Source: Phytophthora colocasiae
Taxonomy: Eukaryota > Oomycota > Peronosporomycetes > Peronosporales > Peronosporaceae
Assembly (NCBI GenBank): GCA_018806915.1
Contig: JAGKQI010000049.1
Location: 1-64,000 of the forward strand
Direction: 5' to 3'
DNA: 64,000 nt
Both the position numbers and the translations under genes were made by a program. Shown here one piece after another: positions 1 through 10,884 of this stretch; positions within the stretch are counted from its first letter, which is position 1, and every line of letters starts with the position of its first letter. Under the pieces are notes generated by a model. That model was not told the DNA's origin, ran no database searches, and was given only the letters and a program-made list of their open reading frames with translations.

Positions 1-1800
1 CAACGTCCCACATACTCCCTCTCCAAAACCAAATGTAACCAGGTACATCACTGGGTAACAGCAGCATGACGCCAGAAAATCTGAAGTTACATCATGTCAC
101 CACAAAGCCATGAACCACGCCCAAGGCGAGAGACAAAGAAACCTAAGCGGTATCAGGACTATCAATGCTTCCAAGCGATGTTAGAGAAGAACATTACGCA
201 GGATATTGCGGAGCATAAAGTGCCAACGCCCTGACGTCGCTAAAAGAAGCTTTTGAACGGGACCTCATAGAGAGCAATGGAAACAAGCTCTAGAACTAGA
301 GTATGACTCCTTAATCGAGAATGGAAACATGGAGACTCGTACGACTTCCACCTGGACGGGTAAGGCTTTGCTAAGTCATTGGGTACTTGTTGTCAAGGCT
401 AACGCCGACGGAACTGTCGAGCGGTTCAAAGCCCGCCTAGTCGCGCAAGGTAACTACCAAGAATATGGAGCGACCGTGACGAAGCATACGCGCACCAGTG
501 GCACGATTCGAGTCACTACGCCTGGTGCCGGGCAATAGGGACCATATTGGACCGTCATATCCATCAGATGGATGTCCACACGGCCTTCTTGAACGGCACA
601 ATGGATGGGGAGCAGAAAATTCACATGAGGCAAATCATTGGCTTTGTGAAGCGAGTGCGCTACGAGCATCTGGTCTGTGAACTTCAGAAGAGCATCTATG
701 GCTTAAAGCAAGCACCTCGCATTTGGTACAGAGTGCTACACTCCTTTTGATTGAGATGGGTTTTGCACGCTGTTACAAAGAGTTTTGCATCTACGTGCAA
801 AAAGTGGGAGAAAATTAGCTTTATAGTCGTTGGTATATGGGGTTGATGATCTGACGATCATGTCAAGAGACATGGGTCTTATCAACATGCTTTCAAAAGC
901 CGAGTTGTTCAACAGGTTCAAAATGAAAGAATTTGTGAGACATTCACTACATCCTCAAAAATGGAGGTAAAACGCAACAGAGAACAGCGTGTGATGACAA
1001 TCTCACAACGCAAATATATTGCAGAACTAGTCACCAAGTACCACCTTGCTGATGCGCACCGGTGATGACACCGCAAGTCCCCGCCTTGTGCTAAAGTACC
1101 AGAGACAGAAATGACCACAGAACAGATTACTGCGGCACAGCCTATATGACTACAGAGGCATTGTTGGATCTCTCCAGTATTTAGTCCGAGGGATCTCGAC
1201 CTGATATAATAACGCGGTTAGAGAACTTAGCAAGTTCCTGTCTTGTTACAACCGTACGCATTGGGATGCAGCCAGGTGAGTACTCAAACACTTGTGCGAC
1301 GTCAACGTACGGTCTATATTTCGATGGAAAAGCACGAGATGTGACTTACGAAGTGTACATCGACGCGAGCTTCATGTAATAACTGAAAGAACGTAAATCT
1401 GTTATTGGATACGTGATCCAAAATGGCTGGTACTAGTGTATCGTGGTGTAGGGCAAGCAAGGAGGCGTGTCGCTTTCGGACTGCCAGCAGAACTCATACC
1501 ACCAAGCGAGGGAGCCAAAGAGAGTGAGTGGTTGTGGCACCTTCTAAGCGAGATGGGATTCCCACAAAAGGTACCAGTGCAGGTTTGGTGTGATAGTAAT
1601 GCCGCCATCAGCATTGTGAGAAACCCTGGAAATCACAAAGCAAATAAGCACATAGAAATTCGTTTTCTATTCACACGGGACTTATAGTGGAACTTGGGTC
1701 GCCTTAAGATTGCTTATTGTGCCACGCAAGAAATGACTGCAGACATTCTCACAAAAGCTCTTCCATGACAAAACAGTTCCTAAAACTAAGAGGAAAGCTA
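1..1800 (+). pseudogene. Decayed Ty1/Copia pol (reverse transcriptase and RNase H)
   Basis: This is the 3' half of a Copia-superfamily polyprotein, which would copy element RNA into DNA. Several frames carry ordered Copia motifs. KARLVAQG lies near 430-455, QMDVHTAFLNG near 565-600, and KSIYGLKQAPRIWY near 685-730. A VDDLTIMS version of the YVDD catalytic box follows near 845-870. GSLQYLVRGIS lies near 1165-1195. The RNase H end, with SEGAKESEWLWHLL, a CDSNAAISIVRNP stretch and KHIEIRF, lies near 1500-1670. The order fits Copia, where the RT and RNase H follow the integrase. Multiple stops and frame changes make it non-functional. The integrase and Gag would lie left of the window. It leads directly into a probable 3' LTR. 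Confidence 0.85.
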
Positions 1801-1841
1801 GGTGTACGGGATCTAAAACTTCCTCTAGTACTTAGTGTGAG

Positions 1842-2208
1842 TGTTGAACGGTAAGCGCGCTTGGAGCGCGCCTTCTGCGAATAAGGCAGCGTGTTCTGCC
1901 AGCGAGTAAAAAGCAAACCTCTCTAAACAATTTATTGTTGAGTTACTTCTATCATTAGCAAAGTATTAGAGGGAGTTCAGATCCCGTCTGAGATCTGGAT
2001 AGTGCAGATAGCTGCTGTCTGCCATCCTACGTGCGATGACGACAAGAGTAAGAGGAGTGAGGCTGCCGAGGACTTGGGAAGTCCGAAGACGAGCCTACTT
2101 CCTCTTTTGCCTCCAGGTACCGAGCACGGATCTAGAGAGTAGGCTTAGAGGTTAAGAGTATCAATACACTTGATTGAGTTTATCTAGTGTGTTCTGTTCA
2201 TTCCAACA
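1842..2208 (+). repeat. Probable 3' LTR of the Copia remnant
   Basis: The 367-bp stretch begins TGTTG and ends CAACA, a perfect 5-bp terminal inverted repeat of the TG...CA type. It follows the Copia RNase H end after a purine-rich stretch near 1788-1800. The base after it belongs to an ERIL-family gene fragment, so this is also where homology changes. The partner LTR is outside the window, so the ends are inferred. The distance of about 40 bp between the purine tract and the LTR start is longer than usual. Confidence 0.5.
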
Positions 2209-2345
2209 GCTCGTCCACAGGTATCAGCTGCAAGATGCGCTCGTAGAGCGTTGTCGTGTCCATTGCCATGATTCACACGCACTATTGTTTTTTGGCTGTC
2301 GAAAGCTGTACCTTGTTTGTGGTACGTTATGCATTTTACATTAAT
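2209..2345 (-). pseudogene. 5' end of an ERIL-family gene, cut by the Copia LTR
   Basis: Read on the minus strand, this encodes a start like MAMDTTTLYERILQLIPVDEL. The same segment recurs at 4150-4310, and its N-terminal motif resembles the start of the intact gene at 45114. Homology stops exactly where the Copia LTR ends at 2208, so the element appears to have inserted just after the VDEL codons. Only the first 20 or so codons and some upstream DNA remain. The rest of this copy, if it survives, would be left of the Copia element and outside the window. Confidence 0.6.
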
Positions 2346-2369
2346 TCGTTTGGACTAATCATTCCAGTT

Positions 2370-4310
2370 CGTACTCCGTTGAAAAACACGTCTGGAATTT
2401 CTTGCTGGCAACTGATAAACGTTCAACACGAATAGTTCTCCGCCCAAAATCTTAAATGGCGTACGCAAAACTCTCTTCGTGTCATGTATGTTTGTTAAAA
2501 AGATGCAATGAACAAGCAAAAAATCTCTATCTGAACTACGAGGTTGTACGTATGTATTACCCATCCATTTTTCCAAAATGCTGGTGCGCTGCTTCGAAAA
2601 GTCCTTCGGTGACGAGCTCACAAATTTTTACCAAGCGATCGTAGCACTCTTTCACGATAGGATCACTCTGTGCGGTTTCCAATCGCTTTCACGGTGTAGA
2701 AGGACGTCTCCCAGCAGAAAAATGCACGTACAATTGCATCTCTGGATTTACCATTCCAGCTGCTTCACTTTCTTCAAGAGCATCTGAGCTTCGAGTTTGA
2801 CCGCGTTCGGAAGGGGTTATTCAAGACCTGTTACTGGAAGCTGACTCTATTCTGCCACAGAAACAATTGATTAATAGTAGAACGAATTGAGGCGGAGATC
2901 TAAATACTGTACCTGTAGATCCTAGTTTTTTCTTTGAAATTTGATATCTTGTCCGTAATTGGTTGCATATACCCAACCCAAACTTCTAAAACAATTTGCG
3001 GAGACATGACTCTTGGGGAGGTTTTCACCCCAGAGACGCACGATTGCCAGAGATTTGGCCAAATTACCTGCCTCATTCTTCTTTCTCCCATTTTGAGGCA
3101 TCTTGGAACATCTCATTTTCCAACGACTTGAAGACTTCAGGAATATGTTTGGCTCTTTCAATTAAGATCCATCGCATTTACCCTCCAGACAAGCAGTTCG
3201 TAGCTGCGATGAAAAGTCGGCTTAGAACTGGCAATGCCTTCAGTGCTTCCGTGCTCACTTCTGTTGAGAAAACTGTTCAACGAGTTATCTAACCTGGAAT
3301 ATATGCAATGTTATACACTCATGCAAGGCCATCAATTCGCAAGCCTGAAATACATACCGCTGTAGCTCGATCCTTGCATCACTTTGGGGACACTTGTTTA
3401 TTCATTTTCCTCGTATCATTGCAGTAGTGATCGTATACTGCTAAATTGTCTCCGTTTTGAACACTTTGCCTGACCCAAACGATCGCATGCTTTCAAAATT
3501 GATGCCTTGTCGCCATAAGAAGGCATAAATCCGGCTAGTTTTGACAGCAGTTTACCAGATAAGTGTTTATTTCTCTCGTCAGCAGACAGCCGAGTCATAT
3601 TCCGTAATGTTTCCTGGCAGCTTGTAGTATCCAGCTCTGAGGCCCAGAGGGAAATTCCCTTCACATTTTCGTCACCGCCACTTTGGTCCATCTCATTCGT
3701 CAAAGAATTTCTCTTCTTTCCGTTTACTTTCCTGCAAACTCTTCATCTTCCCTGTGTAGTTTGTAATGATATCTCCACTCTTGATCTCTGTCTTCAGCAA
3801 CTTTTTCCGACTCTCATTGCCACACGTTTGAGTTGTTTTCCTTTCTACCACATGCCTGTCAAGCAGGTATAAGCGTCACAATAGCTCAAACTTTGGTCAT
3901 GGATACTTTTTGATTTACCTTTGTCATTTCAGTAACCACCAAGTCCACTGTCTCATTAAGTTTCTTCAGCACCTCCAATGTTACGTCCATCGTCTCTGTG
4001 AGACTTCTACTGCGTGTTCCAATCGATTTCTGCTGCAATTGACGCACAGCTTTACGGACTTCCTACAGCTTGGCAAGTGCAGTCACAACGTCGTCCACTG
4101 CACGGTTCAACTGGTAACATTTCTTCACTAAGTACGACATTGTAGCTGGGTCTCTAAGCTCGTCCACATGTATCAGCTGCAAGATGCGCTCGTAAAGCGC
4201 AGTCAACGTTGCTGACGATTGACACGCACTATCGTTTCTTGGTTGCTCAAAAGCTGCGCCATTTGTATGGTACGTTTTGTATTTTACACCAACTTGTTTG
4301 GACCAATCAT
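2370..4310 (-). pseudogene. ERIL-family pseudogene
   Basis: On the minus strand from about 4215 the sequence gives ALYERILQLIHVDEL. It continues through a stretch containing RAVDDVVTALAKL, a stop, then EVRKAVRQLQQKS and SLTETMDVTLEVLKKL (about 4150-3920). These align position by position with AKVVDDAVATFAKVEEVRDAVNQLEQ and SLLEVMDSTMQLQQKLEKKL of the intact gene at 43377-45114. Further minus-strand open pieces at 3416-3703 and 2922-3161 probably are the C-terminal half. Their match to the family is weaker. Stops and frame changes make it a pseudogene. It lies head to head with the next copy, with start regions about 20 bp apart. The function of the family is unknown. Confidence 0.6.
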
Positions 4311-4329
4311 TTCACAGCGTAAACGTCAA

Positions 4330-6250
4330 TGGAGATGCTAACCGAGCGCGTCCCCTCGCGCAACTTCAGCCTCGTGAGCTTCATGCGGCCTGGAACGGAG
4401 CATTAAAAGAGTAGAATTAACATGTGTCAGTAGTGCACTAGATGATGTGAATGCAGCTATGATTAAATTGGCGGAGATGGCCGCCGCAGTCGCGCAATTG
4501 GAGCAAAACAACGGGTCAACTGCAGGTTTAAACGCGGCAATGGTGAGCCCAATGGGTCTGAAAACGATAAATTGGCGAAAAAAAAGTGGAAAAGATTGCG
4601 GTGGGCGTGAAGACTGAGAGTATTGGTATTAAACGGAAAGCAGAAATTGAAGACGAGAAAGCTCCAGTTCCACCTCAGAAAGCAGAAGAAAGCGACTCAC
4701 TTCCAGCGTCAAACTCCGAGGCTCAACTGGATTCGGATTCCTCATCAGATTCTGAATTGGAGTCAGAGGAGGAGGATGAAATTGGTGGCATATGAAGCAG
4801 CACTGAAGGCGCTATATGCATGCTCAACAGGAGCAGAATTTTTTATCGTTCAAACAAGAGCTAACGCCGGTAAGAAAGGAGTTGGTAAAGGATACGATTG
4901 TCGTTAAGTATGGGTAATAGTGTAAGAGTGTTGTCACACGGATTCGACTTCCCGCTGTACACCTAAAGCCCATTGTATTATGAGGTGAACGATCTACCTA
5001 GAAAGGATCGGATTCTGATAACTCCAGATATTCTGCTGGCACTGAAGGACTCTGTGCTTGGAGATGCCGATGGCAGATAGGAGGTTTGAAGTGATCAGGC
5101 CTCGCTGAAGTTCGTGGTGAAGTGGGTGGTGACCTGGACGAAACAAGTTCAGTGTGTCGCATTCTATCGATCTTACGCCGAGGCAGTGACTGCCTATGTT
5201 AAAGATCGTCCAGTAGCGTTCGAGCAAAACGGTCGAAATCGACAGGTACAGCAGATGGATCGTAGTTACCGTTTTGTCTACAAGCCCTTGGTTTTATTAA
5301 TCGCTGTACATACTCATTCGTGTGTTGTGCCATTACAGACTAATCACAGCGAACTCAATTCCAAGCTAAAATGGTTTTCTGAGGCACAAAAACTACCAGC
5401 AGCACTGGGTGTTTCAGCCACGAGAATCAACAAATACCTAAACTGATCCATGCCATACTTTAAAGCAACGTGCACACTCTGCGATCGACGAAATGCCGTT
5501 TTCCGAACACGCCAGACAGCAAACTGCTTGGTCTGCTCATTTCCTTCAAAGCGGAGACCTCTGTACCTTGACCAGGACAAGAAACAACCGTGTGCATCGG
5601 GCTGCGACCATTGTGTCGAGGTGTGGACAAGAGATGCCTCATGAGCCAGATTCTCCTGTGTTTCTATGCTTTACTTGTGGATGTTATCCGCCAGTTGGCC
5701 ATGGAAGAAGAATTCTTAGTGTTGTAAGTGTGCTGTAGCTTTTCACAATACTCTTACAAAAGCTTAACTTCTTTGTCAGTTTAACAGTAGATAGGATGAT
5801 CGAATTAATCGCTGAAACCCCAAGCTTCCTGAGCGCAAGATTTTCTGTCGCGTATTAAAGACCGTGCAGCCAAGTTTCTCAAGCGATTGAACAACCCGGA
5901 TACCTAATGCTCAACAGCAGACATGAGAGATTATGAGCGCTGATTCTTTTAGGGGAAATTGTTAAACCACGTGACGCTTGGGTGGGTTTCTCGTGAAGAT
6001 CCTATGCCGGTTCAAAAGTGTGTGAAGGTCCTAAAGGCTGCATTAAGACAGCTTCAACGCCATGCAGACCCGGGATCAGATACGGCTTACCAACTGCTGG
6101 CTACATTATGAAGGACTCCAGCATCAAGACACCGACGTATCAGGTTGACAAAAGTAAGCTGAAGCGAAAAAAGCAAAGAAAAAGGCTAGTAAAAGTTCAA
6201 AAGTGAAAAATGCCGGCCAGTCAACCTAAAGCAAAGAAGAAGTAAGAAGC
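4330..6250 (+). pseudogene. ERIL-family pseudogene, head to head with its neighbour
   Basis: The plus strand near 4360-4410 encodes QLQPRELHAAWNGALKE, matching HVRPQELHRSSNIILKE at the start of the intact family gene. An acidic, serine-rich open stretch at 4586-4795, with SDSSSDSELESEEEDE, corresponds to the acidic linker of that gene. Later open pieces at 5114-5446 and a lysine-rich end at 6018-6206 (KLKRKKQRKRLVK) may be the remaining exons, but I could not align them firmly. Numerous stops show it is not functional. The shared 5' region with the minus-strand copy suggests an ancestral divergent gene pair, like the arrangement at 45.1-45.2 kb. Confidence 0.5.
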
Positions 6251-6639
6251 GTAAAGTGACAAAGATCAACGCAAAAATACAGGTGTTGGAGTCCAGTATT
6301 ATAGTTCCTGGAGAAATACATTATTCAACACAGGATTAATCCTGTATACACATCATCGTATTTAGTGCATTACGGTCATATGGGGAAGATACAGGAAGAT
6401 ATAAAAAGATGAGAAGATATAAACGTACAAAACGAATCCAGGATTAATCCTGGACAAGCATGGGAATACTCCTGGTCCTGGTCGTTACAAGATTTTGGCA
6501 GTGACAGCAGCATGGATGGGTCAACAGGAACTATGTGGGGGCGTAGCGTCGTTGGACGTATTGGAAGAGATGTTGTTACTCTGTATAACTTCCCAAACAA
6601 CAAGCTGAAATGCAAAATAACATGTGTATTGATAAACTT

Positions 6640-7300
6640 AATGAAAGGATAGTTAGCAGCAGAAACCTATCTCCTGACGAAGTTACTGGGCGGCTTTGGG
6701 TCGCTGGGAGCTGGTCCTCTTCCCTCGTCCTGGCTTGGGGGTGGAGCCTTGTCCTCGTCGTCGTCACCTGGAGGCGTCGTATCCACTTCGGGTTCATCCG
6801 CGAGCAATCTCCTCTGTTCTCAAGAAGTAGAATAACTCGAAGCGACGTCTGGGTAGTGCATTGGCATTCATATCAACTCTCAGCCCCACGGACAGCAAGG
6901 CGGATAAACATCCAGCACACATAAACACCACAGCTGAACGAATCGAACTGAATGGGGTTATTCTCTTGCGCTGATGACCTCGTACTCTTGCAGACCAGTA
7001 ACCTTTAGACGTGTGGCGATGGTTTGGCATGTGTTCTGTATGGTGCTTGACCGGAGCGGGTCGTAGAAGCTTAGATACGCTTTGTCTCAACCTTCACAAC
7101 GATGCAGCACCAATGCGCGTTCATAAAGTTGATCGGCAGGAAAACAGTGTCGACAATTCCTTTGCTCGGCAATTTTGACTCCATTAACCTTTGCATGCAC
7201 GGTCGACTCCTGACAAGACTTTCTTCGTCGGCGGTCCGAGTTCTCTTCTTCGGAAACACTTCCGATGATAAAACCAGCAAATCGAGAATCATTGGTCTTC
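6640..7300 (-). pseudogene. Ulp1/C48-type cysteine protease domain of the MULE
   Basis: Ulp1 proteases cleave SUMO-like modifiers. The minus strand gives VFLPINFMNAHWCCIVV near 7110-7170 with the catalytic His in AHW. After a frame change it gives SFYDPLRSS with the catalytic Asp. Near 6910-6965 it gives IQFDSFSCGVYVCWMF, holding the oxyanion Gln and catalytic Cys. All four active-site residues are therefore visible in the right order. The domain lies downstream of the transposase on the same strand, as in plant MULEs that carry an Ulp1 gene. Whether it was fused to the transposase or separately expressed is unclear. The linker at 7300-8138 is lysine/glutamate-rich on this strand and shows no recognisable domain. 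At least one frame break lies near 7085. Confidence 0.75.
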
Positions 7301-8414
7301 TGGTACAGACGCTCGCAGCATACGCCTGAATCGCAGCATCATCCGTTAGCCACGTGGGAGGTGGGTTGAGCGATACAAAAGAGTGAACTTATATCCGGAT
7401 GATTCACCAGTCCCTCTAACGACTCTTGTGGGCTGGGTACGAATTCAAAACATCTGCTGCCACGTCTGGCAACTAGTTCATGGTATTGGGGTGGAGAGCA
7501 GGCATTGGCCTCTTGTGTAAGCCAAATGTGTAACTGGATCCCAAGCTCTACAAAAATCCTTCACATTGTTCACGCGCTTTGAAAATCTCTATTTGCTTGC
7601 GTGAGAAACCAAGCCAACATCCTTAATTTGCCCACGGTATCGATGAGACGGTCGGTCTGGGAGGCTTGAGATTCAGGGTCGCTTTTCCACTGAAGCACCT
7701 CTCCTGCGTATTAGCCACGGGTAATACTGCTGCGCACGCTGCCAAGAGCTTTGGAGGCAACAGGTAAAAACGCATCTCGATTTAACACTGGATTCTTCAT
7801 TCTCTTTGAACTTTGGTTTCTTTGACTCCGCCTCTGCGAACTTAACGGCGAGAATTCCAAACAAACGACGTCGACATTCCATGAGACCTGGTCGGTCACG
7901 ATCCAGAGATTCCAATACTTGTTCAAGCGTAGCGTCCCCGATTTTTTCCGTCTCAGACTCCGAAGCTTCTCAAACCATTTGCGCCTCTGTTTTTTCATTC
8001 GAAATTGTCTTCTTTTATCGAGCTTGGTCTCTCCACCTTTTCGAGCTTTCACGGGTTCAATCTTAATCTTCAATGCAGTAGAGTCGGCTTCAGCCTCTTC
8101 ACCTTCATGCTCATCGAGACCTTCTGTTGCTGCGTGATTAGTACCTTGTGGCGACTGCATCACTTTTGTGCGTTGGCAGCACGTTTCTCCATTGCTGAGT
8201 GACAAACTCCAACATAGACTCGAACTCGTCATTATCCTCGATGCATTCTGCTAACTCCGAAGCGATTAAATGAGTTGCTCGTACAGCTTCACAGTGTACC
8301 TCTGCGCTTGAGTCCGCGTTCGCTTTCAACAGCTCCACCAACGGATGCGTCCCCGGAAACGTTCGTAACAAAACTGTTTGACTTTTGACAAGTTCTCTTT
8401 GAGGATTCGTCCAT

Positions 8415-8525
8415 CTACAAAGTAAAAATAAAAATCCTGGCTATTTCCCATGAAAAATCCTGGAAAAATCCTGGACGAAACAAATAATCCTGGAAACTGT
8501 CCATTGCAATATTCGAATCTCGTAC
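8415..8525 (-). other. Second intron in MULE transposase gene
   Basis: On the minus strand it begins GTACGAG directly after codons for DEEG and ends TTTACTTTGTAG before ATGGACGAATCC, 111 bp. It carries four CCAGGATT-type motifs. The reading frame happens to stay open through it, but the encoded stretch, rich in Phe and Gly, looks non-protein-like. Confidence 0.6.
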
Positions 8526-9544
8526 CTTCCTCGTCAATCCGTATCCATGGAACACGAGTGCGCCTCGCAACAGAAATGCTCTTTCGATAGGCGATAACGT
8601 GGCGGCAAGGGGTAGCCGCATAGATAGGGGAGAAGTCGCATGTACACCGCCAATCATCATCTCGTAATTGATAAGGCTTTAGGCCTTCTTGGACGTGTAC
8701 ACAATGTAGATCCCTGATCATCACGGAACGAAAATTATAGTCATCCTCACTGGGTCTAGAGTGCGCGAGCGTATTCCTTTTCCACGTGGCCTGCCACATA
8801 CGGAGTTGTAAAGCGAAGTACATTAGCCAGCTTACTTTCATCGTCATAATTTGAGTTCACGAACTGGGCCCGCAATTCCTAGCGTGGCGATATCCATATT
8901 CGTTCTCGACGCGACGGTCAAATGCCACTAATGCCTTAATGCATTGGAGATACTGCCACAGATCCATCCACTCCATCTTTTAACTTCCCGAAGAAGCTCT
9001 CCAAGCGATTGTTTGTGTGGATTGCTGAACATGGGGAAGTTCAGCCCGGCGATACATAACCCAACGATCTTGGCAATCGTTCCACCTCTTCTCAAAATAC
9101 GTAAAGAAACCAAACGACACCAATTCTTTCGCATAACCCTTTAAAGAAACATGTGCAGTCTCGTAGGAATCGCTGGAATCCGCGTAAACCATTCTGTGAA
9201 TGCACGCGTCGAATTTGGCTGGCGTCAGTCCGACGAAATCTTACCGAACTCTGGCTTGACCGGCATTTCTTTGAGATATTTTATCACATGGAAGTGACAA
9301 ATCAATACGCGAGCTTCCAGGAAAGTGCTCCTCGAGCACACGAATCTCATTCATGTCTTTATCCACAAATAATCACTCAGCTAAAATTTATCTTGGTAGG
9401 ATGCCGAGACCTTGAAGTGGCTAATTGCTTTATCCATATGCCAGTCTCCATTCGCTTCCAATAGAGAATGCTGCACTGACAGATCCTTTTCTGCCGAACT
9501 CGTTCCTGCTACTACACATGAACGTAAGTAGTTGGTAGTTGTAT

Positions 9545-9624
9545 CTGCAGTAAAACATGAAAATAATCCTGTTAAATCCTGAAAAATCCTGGTGAAATTC
9601 TGGATAGATATAAAATGAACGTAC
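9545..9624 (-). other. Intron in MULE transposase gene
   Basis: On the minus strand it begins GTACGTTC and ends TTTTACTGCAG, 80 bp. Removing it joins PIKTNR to YNYQLLTF, which restores the expected MULE order. It contains three CAGGATT-type motifs within 40 bp. Confidence 0.7.
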
Positions 9625-10884
9625 TCGATTGGTCTTGATGGGACTGCAGTCGACGAGAAGAAGTTCACTGAAGCGGACTAAAGATCCGCGCGCATGTGCG
9701 CAGTAGCCAAAGATATAACACTCAGTCTCACCAACCGCAGTTTCAGCTACAGAGGAAGATATTCTCTCGTCAGCTGCGGGCAAAGCTTGCCAGTTCGCGC
9801 GCAGTGGCTTCATTGTCATCACCAGCCGACAAGAGAGGCCGAATTGAGCACGGGACCAAGTTATCCCACATCAATCCTGAGGTACATTTTGGTCGCTCCA
9901 GTAACAATCGTAGATTCTGACCTCTTAGCACCGACAGCCAGCATTCCATCCACCCGGAGCACTCACTAAAGCGCTATCCACACCACGAGACGACGGATAT
10001 GTAGCAAAAGCGCGCGCAGAAACTTGGTGGTTGTGAACGAAATGACCATTTTTCACTTCCAACCTCTTTTCTTGACATTCCACTGCACGACAAACCGAAA
10101 CGGACAATCCGTTAGTCGGATGTGCTGACGAGGCCGGCTTCTCTTCTGCCTGAGACTCTGCGCTTCCGCCAACCATGCGTACATATGTACGTCCGCTGGT
10201 ACGGTTCAACCTCGGGTGGAATTAGTTGTGGAAGCGTCCGCACCTTTCTTCGTGCGCAACAATCGCTTGTTTCTTCCACTCGAGACATAGTCTCTTTCAC
10301 AGGCAGCACTTGTAACGTGCGCTCACAGTAGCCAGTAAAATAGCTGAGCCACGCCTCCCAACTGGCGTGATATACACACAGGGACCTTCCATGCCAGCCA
10401 CCATTACTGCACCATGTGGAATCGCGCACCTTCCTTCAGCGGAGTCATCTGAATCATCATCTGGTTGCTCCGGCATCATCTTCATCGTCACTTTCTGCCT
10501 AATTCCTCTTCGGAAACATCACCATCGGTCAATTTCCTCCATTGTTTCAGCCTACACTGCACGCGCACAGTAACCACGTATTAGCCACCTCTATCCTCTA
10601 AATCAATTGTATCGCAAAATGAACTCTGCACGCACCATCGCTAGAATCGCACCAGGAGCGTCTGTTGCACGTCTGCTCCGCGTAGTCATGCCCATCGCAC
10701 TGCGCCGTGGCCTCTCGTCCTCGCGGTCAAAGCTGGAAATGGCGTTAGGGAAAACTACTTCGGAAATAAACGAAAGAAACTACTTCGGAAAAAACGAATA
10801 TTACATGTAAAAATCCTGGATGTATACAGGACAGAATCGTGAGTGTTTCCAGAATTATAACAATACTGACTCCAACGGTTATGC

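Larger units (their letters stand above)
8138..10500 (-). pseudogene. MULE transposase with SWIM zinc finger, broken, intron-containing
   Basis: The encoded protein would cut and move the element. Reading from 10500 downward, an N-terminal region has IPPEVEPYQRTYICTHGW (about 10200-10260) and KNGHFVHNHQVS (about 10010-10060), typical of the FAR1/MULE DNA-binding part. The DDE core follows, with LLLVDCSPIKTNR (about 9625-9665, first Asp), an intron, then YNYQLLTF and HSLLEANGDWHMD. KRWNDCQDRWVMYRR lies near 9060-9110. The SWIM finger, in the form CTCDFSPIYAATPCRH, lies near 8590-8645. The frame changes at several places, so I call it a pseudogene. One-base errors could explain part of this. 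The gene continues toward the Ulp1 domain. Confidence 0.75.
6300..10850 (-). mobile_element. MULE (Mutator-like) DNA transposon with Ulp1 protease
   Basis: A single minus-strand transcription unit appears to fill this interval, with MULE transposase sections from about 10500 to 8140 and an Ulp1/C48 protease domain near 7300-6700. I could not define terminal inverted repeats. The short motif CCAGGATT and its reverse complement cluster at both outer edges (6320-6460 and 10805-10830). They also occur inside two introns, so the edges given are approximate. The element separates ERIL pseudogenes at 4.3-6.25 and 10.9-13.4 kb. Frame breaks suggest an inactive copy, or one degraded by base errors. 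Confidence 0.65.
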
